Shown here piece after piece: positions 44,159 to 54,370 of a stretch of DNA of 64,000 nt. The stretch spans positions 125,238-189,237 of the forward strand of contig NZ_LMDB01000033.1 of assembly GCF_001425005.1 (NCBI RefSeq), in the 5' to 3' direction. Position numbers and translations under genes: made by a program. Position 1 is the stretch's first letter, and each line of letters opens with the position of its first letter. The stretch is from Duganella sp. Root336D2 (GTDB lineage Bacteria > Pseudomonadota > Gammaproteobacteria > Burkholderiales > Burkholderiaceae_D). The notes beneath the pieces are model-generated. The model ran no database searches and was not told the origin of the DNA. It saw only the letters and a list, made by a program, of their open reading frames with translations.

Positions 44159-46191
44159 GGACGCCCTTCTTCCGCAAGCTGCAGCGCTATTACACGATCT
44201 TCACCGGCTGCTTCGCCATGTTCCTGCTCGCACTGGCAATGCTGGAAAAGGAAGGCATGCCGCGCCTGTGGATCGGCTACCTGTTCATGTTCGCCACCAT
44301 CATCCTGTACGCGGCAATCGGCGTGATCAGCCGCACTTCGAACGTGGCGGAATATTACGTGGCGGGGCGGCGCGTACCTTCGCTGTTCAACGGCATGGCC
44401 ACGGCGGCCGACTGGATTTCCGCTGCGTCCTTCATCTCGCTGGCGGGCGGGCTGTACCTGCACGGCTTCGACGGCCTGGCCTATATCATGGGCTGGACTG
44501 GCGGCTACTGCCTGGTGGCGCTGCTGATCGGGCCCTACCTGCGCAAGTTCGGCCAGTACACCATTCCCGACTTCTTCGCAGCGCGCTACGGCGGCGGTGT
44601 CAACGGGCGCGCGGTGCGGCTGATGGCGGTTGGCGCCACCATCATCGTCTCCTTCACTTACGTGGTGGCGCAGATTTATGCAGTGGGGCTGATCGCATCG
44701 CGCTTCACCGGCGTCGATTTTTCGGTCGGCATCTTCCTCGGGCTGGCGTCGATCCTGGTGTGCTCCTTCCTGGGCGGCATGCGCGCAATTACCTGGACCC
44801 AGGTGGCGCAGTACATCATCATCCTGGTGGCTTTCCTGATGCCGGCCATGTGGCTGGCGGTCAAGCATGGCGGCAACCCGGTGCCGCAGGTCGCCTACGG
44901 CAAGCTGCTGCCCAAGCTCAGCGCGCGCGAATCGCAACTGGCGCACGACGACAAAGAAACCGAGGTGCGCGAAGTATTCCTGCAGCGCGCCGACGATTTC
45001 GCCGTGCGCCTGCACGGCTTGCCGGCCTCCTGGGATTCGGGCCGGCTGGAAGCGCAGCACAACCTGGACATGGTCAAGCAGCGCAACGGCTCGCTGCTGG
45101 AAATCCGCGCCGCCGAACGGGCGCTGGCCGACTATCCCAAGACCGTGGAAGACGCGGCGGCCGTGTGGACGGAGCAGCGCAACCACAACCTGGCCCGCGG
45201 GCGCGAACTGGTCAAGCATGCCGAGCCCTTCCCCGGCGCCGACCGCGAGCAGTCGGACCAGAAGCGCAACAACTTCCTGGCGCTGGTGTTCTGCCTGATG
45301 GTGGGTACGGCCGCCTTGCCGCACATCCTGATGCGCTCCTACACCACGCCTTCGGTGCAGGAAACGCGGGTGTCGGTGTTCTGGACCCTGTTCTTCATCC
45401 TGCTGGTGTACCTGACCATCCCGGCGCTGGCGGTGCTGGTCAAATACGATATCTACAGCTCCCTGGTGGGCAGCGATTTCGCGCACTTGCCGACCTGGGT
45501 CTCGTACTGGGCCAATGTGGACAAGGCCAACCCGCTGCTGTCCATCAGCGACATCAACCTGGACGGCATCGTGCAACTGGCGGAAATCCAGATCGATGGC
45601 GACGTGCTGGTGCTGGCCACGCCGGAGATTGCCGGCCTGCCGTATGTGGTATCGGGACTGGTGGCCGCGGGCGGCCTGGCTGCTGCGCTGTCCACCGCGG
45701 ACGGCCTGCTGCTGGCGATCTCCAACGCACTGTCGCATGACGTCTATTACAAGATCGTCGATCCGGAGGCATCAACCCAGAAGCGGGTGACGATTTCCAA
45801 GCTGCTGTTGCTGGCGGTGGCCTTCATCGCAGCCTATGCCGCATCGACCAAGCCGGGCGACATCCTGTCGCTGGTGGGCGCCGCCTTCTCGCTGGCCGCA
45901 TCGACGCTGTTCCCGGCGCTGGTGGCGGGCGTATTCTGGCAGCGCGCCAACCACCAGGGCGCAATCGCCGCGATGGTGGCGGGCTTCTTTACCTGCCTGT
46001 ACTACATGCTGCACGCAAATCCGGTCTTGGGCGGCAGCATCAACGGGCAGTGGTTCGGCATCGCCGCCAATTCGGCCGGTGTGTTCGGCGTGCCGGCCGG
46101 GCTGGCCGCGCTGATTGTGGTCAGCCTGCTGACGCCGGCGCCGGATGCACGCACCCTGTCGCTTGTACGCCACATCCGCACACCAGAATAG
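44155..46191 (+). CDS. Sodium/solute symporter, VC_2705 (acetate-permease-like) subfamily
   Basis: 678 residues, SSS family with about 13 membrane helices: AEYYVAGRRVPSLFNGMATA, DWISAASFISLAGGLYLHG, GQYTIPDFFAARYGG, and LSTADGLLLAISNALSHDVY near the end. A soluble insertion (about 260-370, charged, from KLSARESQLAHDDKETE) distinguishes the VC_2705 subfamily from ActP. Probably imports acetate or a similar monocarboxylate with Na+. It forms one coupled operon with the regulator, kinase and DUF4212 protein. Confidence 0.9.
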   Translation: MRTPFFRKLQRYYTIFTGCFAMFLLALAMLEKEGMPRLWIGYLFMFATIILYAAIGVISRTSNVAEYYVAGRRVPSLFNGMATAADWISAASFISLAGGLYLHGFDGLAYIMGWTGGYCLVALLIGPYLRKFGQYTIPDFFAARYGGGVNGRAVRLMAVGATIIVSFTYVVAQIYAVGLIASRFTGVDFSVGIFLGLASILVCSFLGGMRAITWTQVAQYIIILVAFLMPAMWLAVKHGGNPVPQVAYGKLLPKLSARESQLAHDDKETEVREVFLQRADDFAVRLHGLPASWDSGRLEAQHNLDMVKQRNGSLLEIRAAERALADYPKTVEDAAAVWTEQRNHNLARGRELVKHAEPFPGADREQSDQKRNNFLALVFCLMVGTAALPHILMRSYTTPSVQETRVSVFWTLFFILLVYLTIPALAVLVKYDIYSSLVGSDFAHLPTWVSYWANVDKANPLLSISDINLDGIVQLAEIQIDGDVLVLATPEIAGLPYVVSGLVAAGGLAAALSTADGLLLAISNALSHDVYYKIVDPEASTQKRVTISKLLLLAVAFIAAYAASTKPGDILSLVGAAFSLAASTLFPALVAGVFWQRANHQGAIAAMVAGFFTCLYYMLHANPVLGGSINGQWFGIAANSAGVFGVPAGLAALIVVSLLTPAPDARTLSLVRHIRTPE

Positions 46192-46248
46192 ATGAAAGTT
46201 ACATTTGGCTAGAAATTAAGATTGCCATTCGAGTAACATTCGTTTCCT

Positions 46249-48228
46249 ATGAAAATTGCTTACCTCCTGGCCAGCCTGGCCGCCGTGGCCGGACTGGCCC
46301 ATGCCGCCCCGCCGGCGAAGAATTTCTTCGAATCCCCTCAATACAAGAACGCCAAGTTGTCGCCCAGCGGGCGCTACATCGCCCTGGGTCTCGGTGACCA
46401 CGAGCAACGCGATGCCTACGTGGTCCTGGATACCGAAACACTCGGTATTGTGGGCGGCGGCCGACTGCCGGATTACGACGTCGACGATATCCGCTGGGTC
46501 AACGATACGCGCCTGGTCTACACGGTTGTAGACCGCAACGCCGCGTGGGGCGACACGCGCTTCGCACCGGGGCTTTACTCCGTGAGCCGCGACGGCAAGG
46601 AAAGGCGCCAACTAGTGGAACACCGCGGCATGCAGTTCACTACGGGAACACTGATCAAGTCCCGCCTGGAACCGTGGAATACCTTCCTGCTGGATGAAGA
46701 CGGTGCACAGGATTCCGAAATCATCTATCTGCAACGCCCAGTCTGGTCGGGCAAATCCGACTATGAAATCGAGCGCACCGAACTGATCCAGCTGAATATC
46801 GCGACCCAGCAATCGAGCTCGATCACCCATCCGGGCGTGGCGCGCAGCTGGCTGCTGGATCATAAGGGCCAGCCTTCGGTCCTGGTCTCCTTGAAGGACG
46901 GCCAAGAGACCATTCATTACCGCCAAGCGAACGGCGAGTGGCGCGCCATCGCAAGCCAGTCTGCTTACGGCATCCTCGACGAGGGCCTTGCCCCCATCGG
47001 CTTCTACGACGACAAACGGCTGCTGGTAAAAACCCGCAAGAAAGGCGACAAGGCAGCGCTATACCTGATGAACCTGGCCACCGGAAAGATCGATGGCGAA
47101 CCGCTAGTGTCGATGGCGGACTTCGACTTCGAAGGTGAGATGGTGTACTCGAAGAAGCGCCTGGCCGGCATCCATTACCTGTCGGATGCGCGCTCCAGCA
47201 TCTGGTTCGACCCGGCGCTGCAAGCGGCCCAGAAAGAAATCGACCGGCAGATCGCCGGCTTGACCAACATTGTCACGCCTCCTGCACAGCCGGAAACCAA
47301 TTGGCTGCTGGTGGCCAGCTACTCCGACCGCCAGCCGACCTTCTACTCGCTGTACAACAGCAAGACCCACGAGCTGAAGGGAATCGGCGGCGCGCACCCG
47401 GACATCAAGCCCGCCGAAATGGGCCAGCAGGACATGGTGAAATACCGTGCCCGCGACGGGATGGAAATCCCGGCCTGGCTGACCCTGCCGGCCAAAGGCG
47501 GCAAGAAGCTGCCGATGGTGGTGATGGTGCATGGCGGCCCGTATGTCCGCGGCAATGCCTGGGGCTGGGATGCCGAAGGCCAGTTCCTTGCTTCGCGCGG
47601 TTACGCGGTGCTGGCGCCGGAATTCCGCGGCTCCACCGGTTTCGGCCTGAAACTGTTCTCGGCGGGGATGAAGCAGTGGGGCTTGAAGATGCAGGACGAT
47701 ATTGCCGACAGCGTGAAGTGGGCCGTGGAAAAAGGCATTGCGGATCCTGAGCGCATCTGCATCATGGGCGCCAGCTATGGCGGCTACGCCACCCTGATGG
47801 GCCTGGTCAACGATCCAAACCTGTACCGCTGCGGCGTTTCCTACATGGCCGTCACCGACATCCCCATGCTGTATGACAGTGGCATGGCGGTGCTGTCGGA
47901 CCTGCCGGACGATTACAGGGCGTATGGCGTGCCGATGCTGGTGGGTGACCTGGAACAGGATGCGGCACAGTTCGTGGCGACCTCGCCGCTGAAGCAGGCC
48001 GAGCGCATCAAGCGCCCGCTGCTGCTGGCGCATGGCATCGACGACCACCGCGTGCCGTTCACCCACTTCAGCAAGATGCGCAGCGCACTGGAAAAAGCCA
48101 ACGCCGACGCCGAGTTCGCAGCATATGCCGGCGAAGGCCATGGCTGGAGCACGCTGAAGACCCGGCTCGACTTCTGGAGCAAGGTCGAGAATTTCCTCGA
48201 CAAGCATATCGGGCAAGAACAGAAATGA
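46249..48228 (+). CDS. Secreted S9-family peptidase, array member 1
   Basis: 659 residues. Signal peptide ends AGLAHA before APPAKNFFE. An N-terminal beta-propeller-like region (about 30-390) is followed by the alpha/beta-hydrolase catalytic domain: MVHGGPYVRGNAWGW (oxyanion), GASYGGYATLMG with Ser509, HGIDDHRVPF (Asp) and GEGHGW (His). All catalytic residues are present, so an active periplasmic or secreted oligopeptidase is likely. First of four tandem paralogues. Confidence 0.92.
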   Translation: MKIAYLLASLAAVAGLAHAAPPAKNFFESPQYKNAKLSPSGRYIALGLGDHEQRDAYVVLDTETLGIVGGGRLPDYDVDDIRWVNDTRLVYTVVDRNAAWGDTRFAPGLYSVSRDGKERRQLVEHRGMQFTTGTLIKSRLEPWNTFLLDEDGAQDSEIIYLQRPVWSGKSDYEIERTELIQLNIATQQSSSITHPGVARSWLLDHKGQPSVLVSLKDGQETIHYRQANGEWRAIASQSAYGILDEGLAPIGFYDDKRLLVKTRKKGDKAALYLMNLATGKIDGEPLVSMADFDFEGEMVYSKKRLAGIHYLSDARSSIWFDPALQAAQKEIDRQIAGLTNIVTPPAQPETNWLLVASYSDRQPTFYSLYNSKTHELKGIGGAHPDIKPAEMGQQDMVKYRARDGMEIPAWLTLPAKGGKKLPMVVMVHGGPYVRGNAWGWDAEGQFLASRGYAVLAPEFRGSTGFGLKLFSAGMKQWGLKMQDDIADSVKWAVEKGIADPERICIMGASYGGYATLMGLVNDPNLYRCGVSYMAVTDIPMLYDSGMAVLSDLPDDYRAYGVPMLVGDLEQDAAQFVATSPLKQAERIKRPLLLAHGIDDHRVPFTHFSKMRSALEKANADAEFAAYAGEGHGWSTLKTRLDFWSKVENFLDKHIGQEQK

Positions 48229-48317
48229 CCGGGCAGAAGTGATTTTTGGCGAGTTTCCAACTTTGCCATTCCGGTAACATATATTTTCCACAACATAAAT
48301 TTCGGCAGCGAGCATAA

Positions 48318-50282
48318 ATGATCAAGCATTTCCTTCTGTCCCTGGCCGCCGTTGGCGGCCTGGCACAAGCGGCCCCTTCATTGCAGCAATTCTTCGAGCC
48401 AGCCCAATTCAAAGACGCAGTCATATCGCCGAGCGGCCGCTACGTGGCACTACGCGTCGGTAACAGCACGCTGCGCGACGGCCTGGTAGTTGTCGACAGC
48501 GAAACCCAATCCGTAATCGGCGGTGCGCGCCCGACCGAATACGATATTGGCGACATCCGCTGGGTTAACGAAAATCGCTTGGTATATAGCGTGCTCAACA
48601 TCAGACGCAAATCGGGCGAGGACCACTTTGCCCCCGGCCTGTACGCCGTTGACCGCGATGGCAAAAACACGCGCCAGCTGGTGTCGCACGACTGGACATC
48701 AACCAACGACAACATGGTCCATGTCGAACCGTGGAGTACTTATTTGATGAATGATGAGGGCGCACAGGACTCGGATTTCATCTACATGCTCCGCCTTGAG
48801 TGGAAAGACCATTTCGTCGAGCGCACCGACCTGGTCAAGCTGAACACCTCGACGGGGCAGTCGACCTTTGTCAACCGGCCTGAGGCTGCGCAAAGCTGGA
48901 TGCTGGACCGCAAGGGCGAGCCCAGCATCATGGTATCCAGCAAAGAGGGCAAGGAAACCATTCATTACCGCGATCCCGCCAGCGGGACATGGCGCGCCTT
49001 GGGCACATTCCCGGCTTACGACAGCGGTGAAGGCGGGATTGCGCCAATCGGCTTCGTCGATGACAAACAAATGCTGGTCAAAGCCCGGCTGAACGGCGAC
49101 AAGGCCGCGCTGCACACCCTGGACCTGGCCAGCGGCAAGGCTGACCCGGAGCCGCTGGTATCGCTGAGCGACTTCGACTTCAGCGGCAGCATGGTGTATT
49201 CGAACAAGCGCTTGCTCGGCATCCATTATCTGGCGGACGCACGCAGCAGCCTCTGGTTCGATGCAGACATGAAGGCGGCCCAGGCGGAAGTGGACAAGAA
49301 GTTGCCAGGCATGGTCAACCTGCTCACCCCGCCGACTGCGCCGGAAGTTCCATGGCTGCTGGTTGAGAGCTATTCCGATCGCCAGCCGCGCACCTACTCG
49401 CTGTACAACAGCAAGACCGGCCAGTTGAAAGTGGTTGGCATGGGCCGCCCCGATATCAATCCAGCTGAGATGGGTCGCCAGGAGCTGGTCAAGGTCAATG
49501 CGCGCGACGGCATGCAAATCCCGGCCTGGCTGACAAAGCCGGCCAAGGGCGGCAATAAGCTGCCGATGGTAGTGATCGTGCATTGGGGCCCGTATGTGCG
49601 CGGCAATGAATGGGGCTGGGATCCCGACAGCCAGTTCCTCGCCTCACGCGGCTATGCCGTGCTGGAACCGGAATACCGTGGCTCGACAGGTTTCGGTTTC
49701 AAACTATTCTCCGCAGGCCTTAAACAATGGGGCTTGAAGATGCAGGACGATATCGCCGACAGCGTCAAATGGGCCGTGGAGAAAGGGATCGCCGACCCAG
49801 ACCGCGTCTGCATCATGGGTAGCACCTATGGCGGCTATGCCGCCCTGATGGGATTGGTCAACGATCCCGGTTTGTACCGCTGCGGCATTGCCTACAAGGC
49901 TATCACCGACATTCCGACGATGTATGACGTCGGCATGTCGCTGAAGGGCGACCGGCAGGGCGACTACAAGACCAAAGACGTGCCGAAGCTGGTGGGTGAC
50001 CTGAAAATGGATGCCGCGCAGTTCGTTGCCACATCGCCGCTGAAACAGGCCGCACGCATCAAGCGCCCGCTCCTGCTCGCACACGGCGAAGAAGATCTGC
50101 GCGTGCCCTTCTCGCATTTCAGCAAGATCCGCTGGGCGCTGCAAGACGCAAAGGCCGATGCCGAATTCGTCAAGTACGTGGGTGAGGACCACTGGTTCAC
50201 CTTGAAGACCCGCCTCGATTTCTGGGGCCGGGTCGAGAAATTCCTCGACAAGCATATCGGCGCCGGAGCACAGGCGAAGTGA
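48318..50282 (+). CDS. S9-family peptidase paralogue with altered active site, array member 2
   Basis: 654 residues, signal ending GGLAQA before APSLQQFFE. Closest to member 1 (shared FKLFSAGLKQWGLKMQDDIA). The nucleophile elbow reads IMGSTYGGYAALMG: Thr503 occupies the Ser position (codon ACC at 49824-49826), and the oxyanion motif reads IVHWGPYVRGNEW (Trp423 replacing Gly, codon TGG at 49584). Asp in HGEEDLRVPF and His in GEDHWF are kept. The frame is intact with no stop codons, so it is probably expressed but weakly active, inactive or repurposed. The stop overlaps the next start (GTGA). Confidence 0.92.
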   Translation: MIKHFLLSLAAVGGLAQAAPSLQQFFEPAQFKDAVISPSGRYVALRVGNSTLRDGLVVVDSETQSVIGGARPTEYDIGDIRWVNENRLVYSVLNIRRKSGEDHFAPGLYAVDRDGKNTRQLVSHDWTSTNDNMVHVEPWSTYLMNDEGAQDSDFIYMLRLEWKDHFVERTDLVKLNTSTGQSTFVNRPEAAQSWMLDRKGEPSIMVSSKEGKETIHYRDPASGTWRALGTFPAYDSGEGGIAPIGFVDDKQMLVKARLNGDKAALHTLDLASGKADPEPLVSLSDFDFSGSMVYSNKRLLGIHYLADARSSLWFDADMKAAQAEVDKKLPGMVNLLTPPTAPEVPWLLVESYSDRQPRTYSLYNSKTGQLKVVGMGRPDINPAEMGRQELVKVNARDGMQIPAWLTKPAKGGNKLPMVVIVHWGPYVRGNEWGWDPDSQFLASRGYAVLEPEYRGSTGFGFKLFSAGLKQWGLKMQDDIADSVKWAVEKGIADPDRVCIMGSTYGGYAALMGLVNDPGLYRCGIAYKAITDIPTMYDVGMSLKGDRQGDYKTKDVPKLVGDLKMDAAQFVATSPLKQAARIKRPLLLAHGEEDLRVPFSHFSKIRWALQDAKADAEFVKYVGEDHWFTLKTRLDFWGRVEKFLDKHIGAGAQAK

Positions 50283-52291
50283 GGTCCGCGCCGCGCCTGC
50301 TGATGGCCTGCCTTGCAGGGTTGGCGCTTGCCATCGCGTCGCCGGCAGGCGGCGCGGCCACCGGCGTGGCGACGGCAGCGCCGCCAGCCAAGGACTTCTT
50401 CAACCGGCCGCTGTTTGGCGGGGCTGTCATTTCCCCCAGTGGCAAATACCTTGCCGCCCGCATTGCCCAGGCCGGAGGGCGTACGCAACTGGCCGTCATC
50501 GACCTGGCTTCACGCTCGGCCAAGGTAGTCGCCAACTTCAAGGATGCCGATGTGGTGTCGGTGCAATGGGTCAACGACCAGCGCCTGGTGTTCGAGTCAT
50601 TCAATCTTGGCAGCGTGGCTTCCGGCGGCAAGTTCGCGGCTTCCATGTTCGCCATCGACCGCGACGGCGGCCGGCCGCTGCTGCTGGCAAGCGATGCCCC
50701 CAACAAACAACTGAGCGGCGCCGCCTCCCCTTACCTGATGCTCGCCAGCCGCATCACGCTGATCGACTACGATGGCGAGCGGGATTCCGACCTGGTATAT
50801 GCCATCGAGCCGCGCCAGGACGGGCCAAAAGAGAACGCCTACGCGAACTTGTGGCGCGTGAATACCATCGACGGCAGCCACGAGCGCTTGAAAGGGCCGG
50901 CGCAAGCCACGGGCTGGGTGCTCGACCGGCACGGCGAGCCGCGCCTGGCCACCACCTTCGAACAAGGCAAGACAGTCTTTCATCTGCTCGGCAACGACAA
51001 GCAATGGCGCAAGCTGTCCAGCGTAGCCCAGCAAATCGGGCCTGGCTACACCATCGCGCCGCTCGGCTTTGGAGAAGGCAATACCCTCTACGTCACGAGC
51101 AACGGCGGTGCCGACAAATCAGCGGTGTACCGCTATGACATGGCCGGCAATACCCTGGATGCCGCTCCGTTGCTGGCCCTGGATGGCTACGACTTCAAAG
51201 GCAGGCTGGTGATCCGCAACGGCAAGCTGCTCGGTGTGCAATACCAGCGCGATGGCGAGGGCGTGCAATGGTTCGATCCGGCGTTGCAGCAGATGCAGGA
51301 CGCTATCGACAAGCTGTTGACCGGCACCGTCAACGTGGTCCAGTTGCCGCAGGAGGAGACTGCGCCATACGTCCTGGTGCGCTCGTATTCCGATGTCCAG
51401 CCGGAGCGCTACTACAGCTATGAGCGCGCAACGGGCAAGCTGGCGCGCGTGGGTGAATCGCACCCCGAGATCAAGCCCGGGCAGATGGGCATGCAGGAAG
51501 AGGTGCGCTATGCGGCGCGCGATGGCCTGGAGATTCCGGCCATGCTGACCCTGCCTGCCGGCAAGCGCAAGAACCTGCCTATGGTGGTACTGGTGCATGG
51601 CGGTCCCTGGGTGCGTGGCAGCGCCTGGGGCTGGCGTGCGGACGTGCAGTTCCTCGCCTCGCGCGGCTACGCGGTGCTGCAGCCGGAGTTCCGCGGCAGT
51701 ACCGGCTTTGGCCGCAAGCATTACCTGCTGGGGTGGAAACAATGGGGACTGAAGATGCAGGACGATGTGGCCGACGGCATGAAATGGGCGGTGGCCCAGG
51801 GCATCGCCGACCCGGCCCGGGTCTGCATCGCCGGCGCCAGCTACGGTGGCTACGCGACCCTGATGGGACTGGTCAAAGACCACGACCTGTACCAATGCGG
51901 CATCGAATGGGTCGGCGTCACCGACATCGACCTGCTGTTCAGCCCGGCGTGGAGCTATCCCGACGATATTTCCGCTGACCACAAGCGCTACACCATGCCG
52001 GATACGATCGGCGACCCGGTCAAGGATGCAGCGCAGTTCAAGGCTACTTCGCCGTTGGCGCAGGCGCACCGCATCAAGCGCCCGCTGCTGCTGGCCTATG
52101 GCGGCAAGGACCAGCGTGTTCCGATCGTCCATGGCACGCGCCTGCGCGACGCCGTGCGCGATTCGAACCCGGATGTGGAATGGATCGAATACCCCAACGA
52201 AGGCCACGGCTGGTACGAGCCGCGCAACAACATCGATTTCTGGACGCGCGTGGAGCGCTTCCTCGATCGCCATATCGGGGCCGGACGATAA
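50279..52291 (+). CDS. Secreted S9-family peptidase, array member 3
   Basis: 670 residues from a GTG that overlaps the previous stop by 4 bp; an internal ATG (50301) is an alternative. Signal MACLAGLALAIASPAGGAA. Catalytic domain intact: LVHGGPWVRGSAWGW, IAGASYGGYATLMG (Ser in AGC), YGGKDQRVP and NEGHGWYEPRNNIDFW. The tail WYEPRNNIDFW is shared with member 4, not with 1 and 2, so the array has two sub-pairs. Confidence 0.92.
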   Translation: MRSAPRLLMACLAGLALAIASPAGGAATGVATAAPPAKDFFNRPLFGGAVISPSGKYLAARIAQAGGRTQLAVIDLASRSAKVVANFKDADVVSVQWVNDQRLVFESFNLGSVASGGKFAASMFAIDRDGGRPLLLASDAPNKQLSGAASPYLMLASRITLIDYDGERDSDLVYAIEPRQDGPKENAYANLWRVNTIDGSHERLKGPAQATGWVLDRHGEPRLATTFEQGKTVFHLLGNDKQWRKLSSVAQQIGPGYTIAPLGFGEGNTLYVTSNGGADKSAVYRYDMAGNTLDAAPLLALDGYDFKGRLVIRNGKLLGVQYQRDGEGVQWFDPALQQMQDAIDKLLTGTVNVVQLPQEETAPYVLVRSYSDVQPERYYSYERATGKLARVGESHPEIKPGQMGMQEEVRYAARDGLEIPAMLTLPAGKRKNLPMVVLVHGGPWVRGSAWGWRADVQFLASRGYAVLQPEFRGSTGFGRKHYLLGWKQWGLKMQDDVADGMKWAVAQGIADPARVCIAGASYGGYATLMGLVKDHDLYQCGIEWVGVTDIDLLFSPAWSYPDDISADHKRYTMPDTIGDPVKDAAQFKATSPLAQAHRIKRPLLLAYGGKDQRVPIVHGTRLRDAVRDSNPDVEWIEYPNEGHGWYEPRNNIDFWTRVERFLDRHIGAGR

Positions 52292-52309
52292 ATCCACACT
52301 GAAGCACGC

Positions 52310-54328
52310 ATGCTCACCATGAAGAAAACCCAGCACCTGATCCACTCTGGCCTGCTCGGCCTGGCCATTACGGCGGCCTGGCTTCCTGCGCGCGCGGCCG
52401 GCTCCGTCCCGCCTGCCGAGTCTTTTTTCAACTACCCGGCCTTTACCGGTGCCACCCTTTCGCCGACCGGGCGCTACCTCGCGGTGCGCGTGCCGCATGA
52501 GCAGAACGGCCGCTATATGCTGGCTGTTTATGATTCGGTCCAGCACAAGATCAACGTCGTGGCCAAGTTCGGCACGCGCGACGTCGCCGATATCCAGTGG
52601 GTCAACGACGAGCGCATCCTGTTCAACACCGCCGACAAGCAGGTCGGCCAGGGAGAAACCGTCAACGGCCCGGGCCTGTGGGCAGTGAACGCGGACGGCA
52701 GCGGCATGCGCCAGCTGGTGACCACGAATTCGCTGGACAGCTCCGGGCCGCGCATGCTGGCATGGAATTATTTCATGGGGCCGGTTGGCGCCCAGGATTC
52801 CGAGTGGGTATACGTGCTGAGTGGCGTCTCGAACGACCTGCAAGGCAAGCTCGACTACGTGAACATGCTCAGGCTGAACACCCTGACCGGTCGTACCGAG
52901 GGCATCAAGCGGCCGGCCAACGCGCAGGCCTACACGCTGGACGACGCTGGCAAGCCACGACTGGTTTCCGCCCACACCGACGGCTCGCGCACCGTTTCCT
53001 TCCATATCCGCGAAGGCGACAGCGAAGAGTGGCGCCTGCTGACCACCTTTGATGCCTACAAGCCCAATTCGGGCTCCTTCATGCCGCTGTCCTATGCACG
53101 CGACGGTACGCTATATGTCAGCAGCAACAAGGATGGCGACAAGACTGCCTTGTACACCTATGACTTCAAGGCCAACAAGTTGGCCGAGAAGCCGCTGGTG
53201 CAACTGGAAAATCATGACTTCCGCGGCGACCTGCTGCTGCGCGAGGGCAAGCTGCTCGGCATCCACTATGAAGCCGACGCGGAAGGCACGCTGTGGTTCG
53301 ATCCTGAATACAAGGCTCTGCAGGACGAAATCGACCAGCAGCTGCCGTCCACCATCAACAACCTGCGCATACCGCGCCGCACCGGCACGCCGAACGTGCT
53401 GGTGACGTCCTATTCCGACGTGCAGCCGGTGATTTACTTCCTGTACGACCGCAGTACCAGGAAGCTGCAGCCCGTCGGGCAGACCCGTCCACAGATCAAG
53501 CCTGGGCAGATGGGCACCCAGGACGTGGTACGCATCGCTGCGCGCGATGGCAGGCAGGTCCCGGTCCAGTTGACACTGCCGCCAGGCGGTGCCGGCAAGA
53601 AGTATCCGATGGTCGTCATGGTGCATGGCGGCCCTTACGTGCGCGGCGTGCATTACGGCTGGAACCGTGAAACCCAGTTCCTGGCTTCGCGCGGCTACGC
53701 GGTGCTGGAGCCGGAATTCCGCGGCAGTACCGGCTATGGCTACAAGCATTTCAAGGCCGGCTTGAAGCAATGGGGTCTGAAGATGCAGGACGATATCGCC
53801 GATGCCACCAGGTGGGCCATCGCCCAGGGTTATGCCGACCCTCAACGCATTTGCATTGCCGGCGCCAGCTATGGCGGCTATGCCACCCTGATGGGCCTGG
53901 TCAATGATCCCGAACTGTACCAATGCGGTATCGACTGGGTGGGTGTCACCGATATCAACCTGATGTACAACGGGCACTGGCGCTTCAGCGACGATATGAG
54001 CGAAAGCTGGAAGAAGTATGGCATGCCTGAAATGGTCGGCGACCAGGCCAAGGATGCCGCGCAGTTGAAAGCCACTTCGCCGCTGGAGCAGGCGGCGCGC
54101 ATCAAGCGGCCGGTGCTGCTGGCTTATGGCGCGGACGACCGGCGCGTACCGCTGATCCACGGCCTGGCTTTCCGCGATGCGCTGGTGCAGACCAACAAGC
54201 AGGTCGAGTGGATCCAGTACGACGAGGAAGGCCATGGTTGGCAACTGCCGAAGAACAATATCGACTTCTGGACCCGGGTCGAGAAATTCCTCGGCAAGCA
54301 TATCGGCGCAGGAGCAAAAACGGAGTAA
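52310..54328 (+). CDS. Secreted S9-family peptidase, array member 4
   Basis: 672 residues (or 669 from ATG 52319). Signal ends WLPARA before AGSVPPAESFF. Catalytic domain: MVHGGPYVRGVHYGW, IAGASYGGYATLMG, YGADDRRVPLIHG and EEGHGWQLPKNNIDFW, with complete Ser-Asp-His triad. 18 bp after member 3, so likely co-transcribed. Confidence 0.92.
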   Translation: MLTMKKTQHLIHSGLLGLAITAAWLPARAAGSVPPAESFFNYPAFTGATLSPTGRYLAVRVPHEQNGRYMLAVYDSVQHKINVVAKFGTRDVADIQWVNDERILFNTADKQVGQGETVNGPGLWAVNADGSGMRQLVTTNSLDSSGPRMLAWNYFMGPVGAQDSEWVYVLSGVSNDLQGKLDYVNMLRLNTLTGRTEGIKRPANAQAYTLDDAGKPRLVSAHTDGSRTVSFHIREGDSEEWRLLTTFDAYKPNSGSFMPLSYARDGTLYVSSNKDGDKTALYTYDFKANKLAEKPLVQLENHDFRGDLLLREGKLLGIHYEADAEGTLWFDPEYKALQDEIDQQLPSTINNLRIPRRTGTPNVLVTSYSDVQPVIYFLYDRSTRKLQPVGQTRPQIKPGQMGTQDVVRIAARDGRQVPVQLTLPPGGAGKKYPMVVMVHGGPYVRGVHYGWNRETQFLASRGYAVLEPEFRGSTGYGYKHFKAGLKQWGLKMQDDIADATRWAIAQGYADPQRICIAGASYGGYATLMGLVNDPELYQCGIDWVGVTDINLMYNGHWRFSDDMSESWKKYGMPEMVGDQAKDAAQLKATSPLEQAARIKRPVLLAYGADDRRVPLIHGLAFRDALVQTNKQVEWIQYDEEGHGWQLPKNNIDFWTRVEKFLGKHIGAGAKTE

Positions 54329-54370
54329 GCTGGCGGCTCGTCCGTCACTCACTTCGAAGGAGGCAGCGCG

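Noticed and set aside
46210-48290. Shared promoter motif TTGCCATTC...GTAACAT before S9 members 1 and 2
   Set aside because: The similarity is real, but the spacing does not fit a sigma-70 promoter, and it is most simply leftover homology from gene duplication.
51119-53005. 628-residue minus-strand frame within the S9 array
   Set aside because: Antisense shadow spanning two intact sense peptidase genes.
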